Source: Nocardia flavorosea NBRC 108225 (GTDB lineage Bacteria > Actinomycetota > Actinomycetes > Mycobacteriales > Mycobacteriaceae). From it: 64,000 bases of DNA. Shown one piece after another: positions 8,095 to 16,358 of the stretch; position 1 is the stretch's first letter; each line of letters begins with the position of its first letter. The notes under the pieces were generated by a model. That model was not told the DNA's origin. It was given only the letters and a program-made list of their open reading frames with translations, and did not search any database. The DNA is taken from NCBI RefSeq assembly GCF_001613385.1, contig NZ_BDCG01000012.1, forward strand, positions 434,001 through 498,000, read 5' to 3'. Position numbers and translations under genes: made by a program.

Positions 8095-8165
8095 GATCAA
8101 GCTCTCCTATTCGAAATTCCACCACATGCGGTCCCGCATATGACCTCGTGTGCGCATTATTCATT

Positions 8166-8220
8166 CCCTACCCCCTTTCCCTACCCCCTTTCCCTACCCC
8201 CTTTCCCTACCCCCTTTCCC
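8166..8220. repeat. Tandem 13-bp C-rich repeat, G-quadruplex-prone
   Basis: Four perfect head-to-tail copies of CCCTACCCCCTTT (8166-8217) plus a partial fifth. The minus strand, which is the coding strand for the aldo/keto reductase, carries runs of three to five G separated by short spacers and could fold as a G-quadruplex. It lies 70-125 bases upstream of that gene's start. Confidence 0.85.
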
Positions 8221-8330
8221 TGCGCCCTGTCCGACCGACTGGGATCCACCCCCGCGGGTCCTGTTCTTGCACTTGGGTTACATGACGCTGGACGACCGCG
8301 GCCGAAACCGCACAAGCTCCGTATTGCATA

Positions 8331-8369
8331 TACGTATACATCTACGTATTCTACGTATACAGATACGTA
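8331..8369 (+). promoter_or_regulatory. Array of four TACGTA sites upstream of P450
   Basis: TACGTA occurs at 8331, 8343, 8352 and 8364, spaced 12, 9 and 12 bases. The block can also be read as a 21-bp direct repeat beginning TACGTATACA, about two helical turns apart. It ends 65 bases before the P450 start. The even spacing suggests a cooperatively bound operator. No regulator gene is adjacent. Confidence 0.6.
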
Positions 8370-8434
8370 CATGGCAGGCTCTTTCTGCTTTTCGAGCTGC
8401 GCCAGATCAGCACTACCGCGAGACGGAGATGCCC

Positions 8435-9640
8435 ATGAGTGAATCCCTCCACACCGTCACGACGATGCCTGTGCAGCGTCAGCCCGGCTGCCCCTTCGAC
8501 CCACCGGCAGAGCTGATCGAGGCCCGCCGGCACGGGCCGATCAGCCACTACACCTTCCCCGGCGGAAAGCCCGGCTGGCTGATCACCGGATATGACCTGA
8601 CCAAGTCGGTGCTGGCCGACTCACGGTTCAGCTCACGCAAAGAGCTCCTGCTCCACCCGACCATCGACTATTCGGGTTTCGAGACCCCTCCGGCAGCGCC
8701 CGGCGAGTTCCTCCTCATGGACGAGCCGCAGCACGGGCGCTACCGGAAACCATTGGCGGGCAAGTTGACCGCACGGCGGATGCGGCTACTCACCGAACGC
8801 ATCGAGCAGATCACCAGCGACCACCTCGACGCCATGGAGAAGGCCGGGCCGCCGGCAGATCTGGTGACCGCCTTCGCCCGGCCCATCCCCGCCACCATGA
8901 TCTGCGAACTGCTCGGAGTGCCCTACGAGGACCGGGGACGTTTTCAGCACCACGTCGAATCCTTCCTGAACGGGGAGACCAGCGACGAAGAGCAGATAGC
9001 CGCGGTCACCGCGACCTACGACTACCTCACGGAACTGGTGGCCGCCAAACGCGCGAACCCCACCGACGACGTGATCAGCGACCTCACCGGCACCGATCTC
9101 ACCGATGAAGAACTGCGGGGGATGGCCCTGGTCCTGTTGGCGGCCGGGTTCGACACCACCGCGAACATGCTGGCGCTGGGCACCTTCGCACTGCTGCGCA
9201 ATCCCGAGCAGCTCGCCGCGCTGCGCGCCGATCCCGCGCTCACCGACCAGGCCGTAGAGGAACTGCTGCGCTACCTGAGTGTCGCAAAGACATTCATGAG
9301 AACGGCGCTGGAAGACGTCGAGCTGGGCGGCCGGACGATCGAAGCCGGGCAGGTGGTCATCGCGTCGTACCACACCGCCAACCGCGACCCCGAGCACTTC
9401 GCCGACCCCCACACGCTCGATATCCGCAGGCAGTCCGCCGGGCACCTGGCCTTCGGCCACGGCACCCACCTTTGCCTGGGTGCGCAACTCGCCCGCGTCG
9501 AGATGCGGGTCGCGTTCCCCGCACTGATCAACAGATTTCCCACACTGCGCCTCGCCGTACCGGCCGAGGAGGTTGCCTTGCGCCCGGAGACCGCGGACAT
9601 CTACGGGGTGAAAAGCCTCCCCGTCGCCTGGGATGTGTGA
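8435..9640 (+). CDS. Cytochrome P450 (bacterial class I)
   Basis: A 401-residue soluble heme monooxygenase. The I-helix oxygen-activation motif AGFDTT is at residues 237-242, the K-helix ExxR in EELLRYL, and the heme loop FGHGTHLCLG places the ligand cysteine at residue 347. All expected motifs are intact and the length is normal for CYP105/107-like enzymes. The ATG at 8435 has GGAG six bases upstream. No ferredoxin or reductase gene is adjacent, so electrons must come from elsewhere. It faces away from the aldo/keto reductase; the TACGTA array upstream may control it. The substrate cannot be told from the sequence. Confidence 0.9.
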   Translation: MSESLHTVTTMPVQRQPGCPFDPPAELIEARRHGPISHYTFPGGKPGWLITGYDLTKSVLADSRFSSRKELLLHPTIDYSGFETPPAAPGEFLLMDEPQHGRYRKPLAGKLTARRMRLLTERIEQITSDHLDAMEKAGPPADLVTAFARPIPATMICELLGVPYEDRGRFQHHVESFLNGETSDEEQIAAVTATYDYLTELVAAKRANPTDDVISDLTGTDLTDEELRGMALVLLAAGFDTTANMLALGTFALLRNPEQLAALRADPALTDQAVEELLRYLSVAKTFMRTALEDVELGGRTIEAGQVVIASYHTANRDPEHFADPHTLDIRRQSAGHLAFGHGTHLCLGAQLARVEMRVAFPALINRFPTLRLAVPAEEVALRPETADIYGVKSLPVAWDV

Positions 9641-9665
9641 CCGGGAGGCGAGTGACAGGCCTCGG

Positions 9666-10319
9666 CTACCGGCAGCGAGCGGCGAGCGCTTCGGCGAAGG
9701 CAGGGTGGGCACGGATCGTCATCGCCGAGGCACTGGTGAGCGGGCGCGCCCGCACCGGGCTGTTACCACGCGCGTACAGCGTGAGGGCCACCGCCAGGCC
9801 GCCGGGCAGCCAGCCGGGAAAGAAGGCAAGGATCAACGGCATCGACACCGACTGCAGCACACCTGCCTGCGCCGCAAGGAAAAGCACCACCGGGGCGAGA
9901 GGTCCGGCGAGTCCGAGACAGTAGGCGATGCCGTGCAGGATTGCCCGCTGCCGCATACACCGTGCACACATCGGCCGGCGACCACTCACCTCACCGACGG
10001 TCGACGGCCCCCAGCTGGGGTCGTGGGTCAACCAGCTCTCGAGGAAACTGGACCACCAACTGGTCTCCACCGGGCTGCCGTTGAAGCCCGTGTGCATCCG
10101 CATCTCGGTATCGATATGCCGGACCGCGGGCCGGCCGTGCCGGGCACATCGATCCGGTAGCGGCTGGGCGAGTTCCAGGGCGAACCGCGCAGGTGCGCCG
10201 ATCGCATCGGCGGTACTCCACTCGAATTCACGAAGGACAATCTTCCCTCGTTCGCGGCGCAAAGCGATGGTCGTATCAACCTTCCGCATCGAACGCACTG
10301 CAGCCGGCACCGGATTCAC
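9666..10319 (-). CDS. Membrane protein with cysteine-rich cytosolic part
   Basis: A 217-residue protein unlike any family I can name. The N-terminal half is hydrophilic and carries a possible zinc-binding set: CARHGRP, then CARCMRQR. Two hydrophobic segments follow (about 130-155 and 160-185), then a basic tail. The GTG start overlaps the stop of the gene before it as GTGA, so the two are translated together. That upstream gene encodes an ESX-like N-terminus, which places this protein in an ESX-associated neighbourhood. Residues 70-110 contain ETSWWSSFLESWLTHDPSW, a tryptophan-rich stretch. Confidence 0.6.
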   Translation of the reverse strand: MNPVPAAVRSMRKVDTTIALRRERGKIVLREFEWSTADAIGAPARFALELAQPLPDRCARHGRPAVRHIDTEMRMHTGFNGSPVETSWWSSFLESWLTHDPSWGPSTVGEVSGRRPMCARCMRQRAILHGIAYCLGLAGPLAPVVLFLAAQAGVLQSVSMPLILAFFPGWLPGGLAVALTLYARGNSPVRARPLTSASAMTIRAHPAFAEALAARCR

Positions 10320-10686
10320 TGCAGCCAGCCGCGTCGCTGTCGCTCTTGGAAGTACAGATCGTCCTCATCTGGTTCGTCGGGGGTGACGACCACGTCACGC
10401 CAGGACTGTCTCGACTTCTGCGCTGCACCGGCGGGGATATCACGAGCAGACGTGGTCCCCGCCGGAGGGGCCGGGCGCTCCTGTCGAGGTTCCGCGCTCG
10501 GCCGAGGTGATTCGGGAGTGTGTGTCGGAAGGTTCTCTCGCAGCACATCGGGCCCGCCTCCTCCACCGACAGATCGACATGCTTCTGCACGTACGCCTGC
10601 GCCTGGACGTTTCCATCGGCGAGCGTTGTCAGCTTGGTCGCGAGGTTGTCCAGATGATCCGGCTCCACGGATAACTCTTCCGGCAT
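10316..10686 (-). pseudogene. ESX/WXG100-like gene with a frameshift
   Basis: The N-terminus (MPEELSVEPDHLDNLATK, ending DLSVEEAGP) looks like the ESX-secretion-associated alpha-helical proteins of Nocardia and Mycobacterium. Near 10548 the frame breaks. Shifting by one base in the GCGGGCCC run gives a continuation, DVLRENLPTHTPESP, then a Pro-rich stretch and a plausible acidic end (SWRDVVVTPDEPDEDD) whose stop overlaps the next gene's GTG. Either the gene is a pseudogene or the G-run is miscounted. Even when joined, only about 43 residues of the helical domain remain, so an internal deletion is also likely. Confidence 0.55.
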
Positions 10687-10877
10687 TACCTCCCCTCCTT
10701 CATATCCGGAACCGGCCGGAGCCTATCAGGCGAGATCGCTCCACTGTTCCGTCGGCGAGCAGCCCAAGTAGTACGCACGAAGGTTGAGCGGGGGCCGGTG
10801 AGATGGGTAGGGTCGGCGAGGACGCGGGGGGCCGGCCGGTTCCCGTTCGAGGTGAGTCCGGTGTCGGAAGGTTCGTC

Positions 10878-11444
10878 ATGGTCGCTGTTCGGTCGTTGCG
10901 GGGGTTGGTGTGCGCGGCGGGGGTGGCGCTGGTGGTTGCGGGGTGCGGGACCGGGGGCGAGGACGCGGCACCCGCGGTGACTACAACGACCGGGTTGCCG
11001 ATTGCGCCGGAAGCGCCGGCGTCGTTCGATCCGTGCGCTATCCCGCAGGAGATCCTGGCATCGGAGAACCTGGTGCGAGGGATATCGGATGCGAATGTCG
11101 ATGGCGGCCAAGGCATCAAGTGGCGGGGCTGCCGGTATGTCGCACCGGACAGTTATGCGGTGGGCATCACGACCACCAACCTCACTCTTGGAGTTGTGCG
11201 GGACGACGAGAATTTCGTCGTCCGCCAGGAATACACCGTAGACGGCCGGGCGGCGATCGGGGTCACGACCGTCGACGAGCCGAACCCTCGTGGTCGGTGC
11301 ATCTTCTATGTGGAGATGGCCGGGGGCAGCCTCGAGCTGTCGATGAGCAATCCTGAGTCCCGTAACAAGACCGGCGATCTCGACACCTGCGGCCTCGCGC
11401 TGGGTTTGGCGGAAAAGGTCGTCCCATTGATCCCCGATGCGTGA
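10878..11444 (+). CDS. DUF3558-type lipoprotein
   Basis: A 188-residue secreted lipoprotein. A short basic N-terminus and hydrophobic stretch end in the lipobox VVAGC, with the lipidated cysteine at residue 23. A Thr/Ala-rich spacer follows, then the globular part begins FDPCAIPQEIL and contains WRGCRY, GRCIFY and DTCGLAL cysteines typical of DUF3558 proteins of mycolate-containing actinomycetes. The ATG at 10878 was chosen because it gives a compact signal peptide and has GGAAGG upstream. Function of the family is unknown; it is anchored to the outer face of the membrane. It may share a transcript with the next gene, 55 bases downstream. Confidence 0.8.
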   Translation: MVAVRSLRGLVCAAGVALVVAGCGTGGEDAAPAVTTTTGLPIAPEAPASFDPCAIPQEILASENLVRGISDANVDGGQGIKWRGCRYVAPDSYAVGITTTNLTLGVVRDDENFVVRQEYTVDGRAAIGVTTVDEPNPRGRCIFYVEMAGGSLELSMSNPESRNKTGDLDTCGLALGLAEKVVPLIPDA

Positions 11445-11499
11445 GGCCGCCAAGACTCCGGACCGTCACTGATCACGTAAAACTGAGAAGGAGTAGACA

Positions 11500-11997
11500 G
11501 TGAGCGAGGACCCGCCACCACGCCCGTTGGGGAGCCTTCTGACCCAAGCCCGGGAGGGCAGTTTGTCGGTGAGCCTCGGCCAAGGCGCGCCCGATGAGGT
11601 GCGCGCCAACGCCGAGGAGTTCGTCTACATCGAAAGAGACTGCGAAGGCTTCAAACTCCTGATTCAGGAGCTACAGTCGATGGCGGAAGATATCGCAGAC
11701 CGGGAGCGGTGGGACCTGGGAGAGAAGGACATGGACTCGGCGAGAATTGTCGTCGGGAGATTCCGGTCCAAGGCCAAAGGGGCCGATGACGGCAACGCCA
11801 TCTTCGAGGTCCTGGAGCAGCACTACCGAATCGTGGAAGACATCCAGGAGCTGCACCGGGTGATCGCGCAGCGGTACATGGAAACCGACGACGCCTTCGC
11901 CGCCCGGTACAACGAGTTGATGGCCGGTGCGCCACCGGCGGTCCCGCTGGCGCTGCCCCCTGCCATTCCCATTCCGCCAGGCACAGCCCTGGGCTAG
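11500..11997 (+). CDS. Helical hypothetical protein with Pro-rich tail
   Basis: A 165-residue protein starting at a GTG preceded by AAGGAG. Residues 25-140 are predicted to be long amphipathic helices (EEFVYIERDCEGFKLLIQEL, VLEQHYRIVEDIQELHRVI). The last 20 residues are Ala/Pro-rich (PPAVPLALPPAIPIPP). No WXG motif is present, but the helical layout and position after a DUF3558 lipoprotein suggest an ESX-associated or cell-envelope helper. I do not recognise the family. Confidence 0.65.
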   Translation: MSEDPPPRPLGSLLTQAREGSLSVSLGQGAPDEVRANAEEFVYIERDCEGFKLLIQELQSMAEDIADRERWDLGEKDMDSARIVVGRFRSKAKGADDGNAIFEVLEQHYRIVEDIQELHRVIAQRYMETDDAFAARYNELMAGAPPAVPLALPPAIPIPPGTALG

Positions 11998-12038
11998 ATT
12001 TCACAGCCTTGGACCAGCGGCACTCGAACGCAGGCGGT

Positions 12039-12248
12039 TCAGGCTTTCGGCGCGAGGTTGTCGTCGCTGATCACAGCAGTAAAGGCGTCCCATGCGCCCG
12101 GATCGAACACCAGAGCCGGACCGGCCGGGTTCTTCGAATCCCGAACTCCCACCATGCCGCTACGCAGGTGAGCGACCTCGACGCAGTCATTACCGCTGGC
12201 ACTACGGCTGCTCTTGAACCACGCCGCTCCGGATAGGTCGATGTTCAT
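12039..12248 (-). CDS. DUF397 small regulatory partner
   Basis: A 69-residue DUF397 protein with the family's signature: AAWFKSSRSASGNDCVEVA, VGVRDSKNP and a closing FDPGAWDAF. DUF397 genes in actinobacteria nearly always follow an XRE regulator of the WhiJ kind, as here, where its ATG overlaps the upstream stop by four bases. Paired proteins of this type influence development and antibiotic production in Streptomyces. A toxin-antitoxin-like relationship has also been proposed. Assignment is secure; the local role is unknown. Confidence 0.93.
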   Translation of the reverse strand: MNIDLSGAAWFKSSRSASGNDCVEVAHLRSGMVGVRDSKNPAGPALVFDPGAWDAFTAVISDDNLAPKA

Positions 12249-13129
12249 AGCCGGTACTCCCTCGCCGTCGCCTCCAAGAGGCGCTCTGTGTCTCGATCGT
12301 CCAATGCTACTTCCAGAACGGACGCGCGAGCCGCCTGATACTGCTCGATCTCGTTCGGCTTGTCGAGGTACAACCCGCCGGTGAAGCCTTCGACGTACAC
12401 CACGGGCGGTTCAGTGAGCACCGGGTTCAGGTGATCCGGAAACTCCAGGTACACGAAGTGCTTCGCCGCCATTCCAAGATGCTGCGGAGCGCCGAGGGGT
12501 ACGACACGGATCGAGATATGTGGCCGTGCACTGAGTTCGACGAGATGGTCCAACTGGTCCGCCATCGCCGCCATCCCTCCGATGGGAGCCCGCAACGCGG
12601 ATTCATCCAGCACGACCTCCAGAGTGAAGCCGGACGGATCGCTCAGCCTCTCTTGACGTCGACGGAGGAGGTCGATTTCACGTTCGAGATCGATCTTCCT
12701 CCCGAGCGGTTCCCCGATCGTCCACATGGCACGCCGGTATCCGGGAGTCTGGAGCAATCCCGGCAAGGTCATCGTCTGCCATGAGAAGACCGTGCGTGCT
12801 GCCTGTTCGAGCCCGACAAACATCTCGGCCTCCGGAACCACGGCATCGGCATACGAATGCCACCACCCGTCCTTGCGGGACTCATCTACGAGCCACAAGA
12901 GCTCGCGACGATCGTCGGCGCTCGCCTCGTACGTATCGCACAGGGCATTGACCACCATCTTCTTCGTCTCCTTGTTGCGACCGGACTCCAAGCGCCACAG
13001 GGTTTGTGCACCCATCTCGCACTTCCGGGCAGCCTTCGCGCGCGTCAACCCGGCGACCTCGCGCATCTCGCGCAGGCGGCGGCCGAGGACTCGGCGGGGC
13101 AGCGTGGGTGGGTCCGATTCGATCGACAT
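12245..13129 (-). CDS. XRE-family regulator with DUF5753 domain
   Basis: A 294-residue WhiJ-like regulator. Residues about 14-70 form an XRE helix-turn-helix (LGRRLREMREVAGLTRAKAA, then LWRLESGR), and residues about 100-285 form the DUF5753 domain (LEQAARTVFSWQTMTLPGLL, HISIRVVPLG, HFVYLEFPD). It is translationally coupled to the DUF397 gene. Three tiny plus-strand genes begin 284 bases away. The divergent region contains a GTGGAA-N2-TTCCAC dyad at 13314-13327 that could be its operator. Confidence 0.92.
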   Translation of the reverse strand: MSIESDPPTLPRRVLGRRLREMREVAGLTRAKAARKCEMGAQTLWRLESGRNKETKKMVVNALCDTYEASADDRRELLWLVDESRKDGWWHSYADAVVPEAEMFVGLEQAARTVFSWQTMTLPGLLQTPGYRRAMWTIGEPLGRKIDLEREIDLLRRRQERLSDPSGFTLEVVLDESALRAPIGGMAAMADQLDHLVELSARPHISIRVVPLGAPQHLGMAAKHFVYLEFPDHLNPVLTEPPVVYVEGFTGGLYLDKPNEIEQYQAARASVLEVALDDRDTERLLEATAREYRL

Positions 13130-13412
13130 GACGCGTCGCCTTTCATGTGTGTAACTCGGGTTTATGTCATTCCAGATGGAACGGTCGAGCAGTTCGGAAT
13201 TACCGATCCATTCGGATCAAATCCGGTATGCGGCTGAATCTTACGGATAGGTTCACAATTTCGGAAGAGGATGATTGACTTCATCGCGTACCGAAAAATA
13301 TGGAGCTTCCGTGGTGGAAGTTTCCACACATATGTCCGGTGAATCCAGCGGTTGCACGCACCTGACCGCCGGACCGCTACCCCTGTCCATAACCCGAAGT
13401 TGCGAGGTGACA

Positions 13413-13601
13413 ATGCAGTTCGGCATCCCGGTGACCGATCACCGACGTGTACCCGTGATGACTGTTCAGTACGCACATGCGGTGATGCAGGATCACCTCG
13501 AATGCCTTTCCGCGGACTGTCCGATCAAAAGGCAGGCCAAGGCCCGGCTCATCGAGGAACAACGGATGGTTCCCGGCGATCGGGAATTCTCCGCGTACTG
13601 A
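13413..13601 (+). CDS. Small conserved-looking protein (62 aa)
   Basis: A 62-residue protein starting at an ATG four bases after GAGG. The core VQYAHAVMQDHLECLSADCPIKR, followed by a basic helix, looks like small actinobacterial proteins found beside XRE/DUF397 pairs, with two cysteines five residues apart. The frame extends upstream, but that part lacks a ribosome site. First of three small, closely spaced genes. Function unknown. Confidence 0.65.
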   Translation: MQFGIPVTDHRRVPVMTVQYAHAVMQDHLECLSADCPIKRQAKARLIEEQRMVPGDREFSAY

Positions 13602-13626
13602 ACTATTCACACGAAGGCTGATTCCG

Positions 13627-13773
13627 ATGAACCAGATCCCGAAAAGGACCCCGGGTGTAATTCCCATTCCGGACGGTCCGAAATGGAACCCCCCGATCAC
13701 GCTCGATACGCTCCGGCGTATTGCCGATGCCCTGCACTGCAGGCAGCCACGAGACGAGGAGCGCCGACGATGA
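13627..13773 (+). CDS. Very small protein (48 aa)
   Basis: An ATG-started 48-codon frame (MNQIPKRTPGVIPIPDGPKW, then a helix with LRRIADALHC, ending in DEERRR). It sits 25 bases after the previous small gene, and its stop overlaps the next gene's start as ATGA. The coupling on the downstream side is the main support for its being real. No family recognised. Confidence 0.5.
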   Translation: MNQIPKRTPGVIPIPDGPKWNPPITLDTLRRIADALHCRQPRDEERRR

Positions 13774-13964
13774 CCGGCGGCTCGGCCGACCGCACCGGCA
13801 CCGTATCCTTCGCTGCCGTTGCCGCGCGGGCCGGCGACCTCGGCTACGAACTCGTGCGCGGGCAGGACATCCCGGCCGGCTGGATGCTGCTCGACGCCGA
13901 CGACGGCGCACACCTCCACAGCGCAGCCACACTCACCGAGATAGCGCGGTACCTCGATGCGTGA
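13770..13964 (+). CDS. Small protein (64 aa) coupled to the previous gene
   Basis: A 64-residue frame whose ATG overlaps the preceding stop. It has an alternating pattern (VSFAAVAARAGDLGYELV, GWMLLDADDG, then a short helix LTEIARYLDA), suggesting a compact alpha/beta fold. It resembles small proteins of unknown function seen in Nocardia beside XRE/DUF397 loci. No catalytic motif is evident. Confidence 0.6.
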   Translation: MTGGSADRTGTVSFAAVAARAGDLGYELVRGQDIPAGWMLLDADDGAHLHSAATLTEIARYLDA

Positions 13965-14076
13965 GAGAACGTGTGCGCACACCGGCCGCCCGCACCGCAC
14001 CTGCAGCTCGCCCACCGACCGGCACCACACCGGCCGGCGGTATGCACACCGGCACCACGCCGGGCAGTGTACTGGT

Positions 14077-14838
14077 TCACCACCTGTCCGGCTCGTCCTC
14101 GCGGAGCCGGCGCTGGGCGCGGTCTATCCAGTCGGCGAAACCCGAGGCAAAATCGGATTCACCGGCCGGGCGCACCGTGATGTGCTCGCGCGCACGTTTC
14201 TCCAGGTAGCGACCGTCGCCGGTGATGTCGTACCACTGGGTCCCGAACCAGGGATCCGGGCGATCCAGAATCGACCCCACCCGCAGAATCGCGATACCGC
14301 CGCCATCGGCGGGCCGCCCCGCCAGCGCCCGGTACCGTTCGCCCGGGCTGCGGGCATACCCCCGCTCACGCGGGGTGCCCGGCCCGAGATCGTCGATATG
14401 GAAGGTGCCCGCGGATTCCCGGCCGGGTCGGCATGCCGGCAGCAGACCCGCAAGATATTTCGGGAGCTGCCCGGGGGGCATGTGGTGGGCGTGCACGGGA
14501 CCGGATATGCCGTCGACCGCCGATTGCGCCAGCACCGTCGCCGCATGCGCGGTGCGAGAGCCGACAATCCGGTACTCGCGTACGCGGCCCTGGGCCGTCG
14601 CGCTGGACGACCCCAGTATCTCGATCCGCATCTCGCCGTGCGATACGGTGCGCAGCGCGCGCCGGATCAGTTCGTGTTCCTCACGGTCATAGCGGGCGCG
14701 CACAGCAGCTGCGTGCGCCAGAAGAGGATTGCGGGTACGGAAGCGGCTCAGATAGCGCAGCGGACGCGGAAACCGGTCGATACCGTCGCTGTACCAGAAG
14801 ACGGCGAAATCGTCGGGCTCCCAGATCCATTTCGTCAT
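14077..14838 (-). CDS. EspG-family ESX secretion-associated protein
   Basis: A 253-residue protein of the EspG family, cytosolic chaperones that bind PE/PPE-type substrates and deliver them to the ESX (type VII) secretion machine. The family's features are visible: an N-terminal region ending LRYLSRF, a central EHELIRRALRTVSHGEMRIE, and a C-terminal GIAILRVGSILDRPDPWFGT then a WYDITGDGRYL strand. It follows the WXG-motif gene on the same strand after an 87-base gap, fitting a chaperone-substrate pair. No ESX core ATPase (EccC) or pore gene lies in this window. Confidence 0.85.
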   Translation of the reverse strand: MTKWIWEPDDFAVFWYSDGIDRFPRPLRYLSRFRTRNPLLAHAAAVRARYDREEHELIRRALRTVSHGEMRIEILGSSSATAQGRVREYRIVGSRTAHAATVLAQSAVDGISGPVHAHHMPPGQLPKYLAGLLPACRPGRESAGTFHIDDLGPGTPRERGYARSPGERYRALAGRPADGGGIAILRVGSILDRPDPWFGTQWYDITGDGRYLEKRAREHITVRPAGESDFASGFADWIDRAQRRLREDEPDRW

Positions 14839-14925
14839 TGTCGGTGTAAACCTCGCGTTCGAGCAGCGGGCGGTGCACCGCCACCCGCGGGCGGGCGGTG
14901 CGCGGGCCGGGCGGTGGTGGGTGGT

Positions 14926-16119
14926 TCAGGTGTCGCGCGATGGTTGCGCGGAAGGCGCATCGCCACCCAGCGTGCCATCCGGAAGTGTCGCCTCCGGCTC
15001 ACCGAGAAGCTCCCGGGTGTTCTCGGCCGTGATCAGGTAGTCGGGGATTCCGTCGCGCTCGTCGTCCTGGGATTGCCCGCCGCGCCCGGCCGCACCCGGC
15101 GACATCATGCCCGGCATTCCGGTACGCGGTGCGCCCGCGGCACCGGTGGGTGTGCCGGTCGCGCCGGGCACACCCGGAGCACCCGGTGCTCTCGGGGCGC
15201 CGGGCAGGGTGGCGCCCGGCGCCGGTGGCGCGCCCGGCGCCGGAACCCCACCGGGGGAACCTGGTGCCGGGGAACCAGGGGCGCCGGGTGTCGTAGTGGT
15301 GCCGGGGGTGGTGGTGCTGGGGGTCGTGGCGGGAACACCGGCAGTGGTGGTGGACGGCGTCGTGGACGCGGGATCCTGCGGCCCCTCCGCTGTGGTGGCC
15401 GGATCGCCCGGGCCGGTGTTCTCCGGCGCGGCGGGCGGCCCTTCGCCGGGCTGTTGCTCCTGAGACGGATCCTCGCCCGCGGGTGCGCCGGGAGTCGGAC
15501 CTGCCGGATTGTCCCCGGTAGAGGTGCTGCCCGGAACGCCGGGGGCCGGCTGCCCGGCGGGCAGATCGGTATGCACCGGGGCGGTGGGGTTCACCGGTGG
15601 GCCGAAAGCCGGGATCAGGCCGTCCACCTGGGTGAACGGTTTGACGAACTCGTCCGACATCACCTGTCGCGCCTGCTCCTCCGCGTCACCGCGGCTGGTG
15701 TAATCGACCCCCGGGAGCCACGACCACCCACCACTGTTGAGCAGCGATCTCTCCTCGGGCACCTCGGGCAGCTCGGTCTGGGTGCGCATGATCGCCACCA
15801 CCGCGTTGTAGACCTGCGTCGCCAGAGCGTTCAATGCCGGCACCAAATCCTCGGCGCGCGTGGCATAGTCACCGATCGCCTGCCGCGACTGTTCCGCTGC
15901 CGGCCCGTCCCACGCCGCCGAACTCGACCGCCGTATCCGCGCAGCGAACACCTGCACGCCCTGCTCCCACAACCTGGCGATCTCACCGTACTGATCGGAG
16001 GCCATCATGCCGTGCTCCCCCGGGACCAGAGGTCTGAAAGCGTTGTTGATTTCGGTATGCGAGAAACCGCTGGGTTCCTCGGGATCGCCGATCCTCGGGT
16101 CCTCGTTCCGAATAGTCAT
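14926..16119 (-). CDS. WXG-motif secreted-type protein with Pro/Gly/Thr tail
   Basis: A 397-residue protein. Residues 25-125 are helical and carry a W70-D71-G72 turn (AAWDGPAAE) like the helix-turn-helix of WXG100/PPE substrates. The following region contains a LPGVDYTSRGDAEEQ segment. From about residue 200 to 355 the protein is low-complexity Pro/Gly/Thr/Ala (repeated PGAP, TTPSTTT), a typical extracellular linker. The ATG at 16119 has AGGGGAC upstream. With the downstream EspG gene it looks like an ESX substrate and its chaperone. The tail is collagen-like and may span the mycolate envelope. Confidence 0.75.
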   Translation of the reverse strand: MTIRNEDPRIGDPEEPSGFSHTEINNAFRPLVPGEHGMMASDQYGEIARLWEQGVQVFAARIRRSSSAAWDGPAAEQSRQAIGDYATRAEDLVPALNALATQVYNAVVAIMRTQTELPEVPEERSLLNSGGWSWLPGVDYTSRGDAEEQARQVMSDEFVKPFTQVDGLIPAFGPPVNPTAPVHTDLPAGQPAPGVPGSTSTGDNPAGPTPGAPAGEDPSQEQQPGEGPPAAPENTGPGDPATTAEGPQDPASTTPSTTTAGVPATTPSTTTPGTTTTPGAPGSPAPGSPGGVPAPGAPPAPGATLPGAPRAPGAPGVPGATGTPTGAAGAPRTGMPGMMSPGAAGRGGQSQDDERDGIPDYLITAENTRELLGEPEATLPDGTLGGDAPSAQPSRDT

Positions 16120-16352
16120 CTGTCCCCTGCTCCCTCCGATCCGACCTGTTCGCCCGGAACCGCCACCATGGGGGCGATGGCTGTCACCTCGTCGCCGCCC
16201 GTCCGGGCGGCGAGACCGGCTCCGGCGCACACGACCCACGTGGCGTTCAGGCCGGTGCCCCCGTCATGGCGAACCTTCCGGCACCGAAATCTCTCGAACC
16301 CTTTCCCGGCAGGATTCTGCCGGAACCCGGCCGTGCACCCAGTTCGGAACAT
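16116..16352 (-). CDS. Possible small protein coupled to the WXG gene
   Basis: A 78-residue frame whose stop overlaps the WXG gene's ATG by four bases. The C-terminal part (GTGLNATWVVCAGAGLAART) is plausibly coding, but the start is unclear: the ATG at 16352 has no ribosome site and the first 25 residues are arginine- and cysteine-rich, as in shadow frames. Supported only by the overlap. Confidence 0.35.
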   Translation of the reverse strand: MFRTGCTAGFRQNPAGKGFERFRCRKVRHDGGTGLNATWVVCAGAGLAARTGGDEVTAIAPMVAVPGEQVGSEGAGDR

Positions 16353-16358
16353 CGGTAC

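Noticed and set aside
8166..8220. Tandem repeats considered as a CRISPR array
   Set aside because: The 13-bp units abut with no spacers and there are no cas genes.
15107..15463. A collagen-like Gly-x-y plus-strand frame
   Set aside because: It is the complement of the Pro/Gly/Thr tail of the minus-strand WXG protein; the repetitive look comes from that tail.
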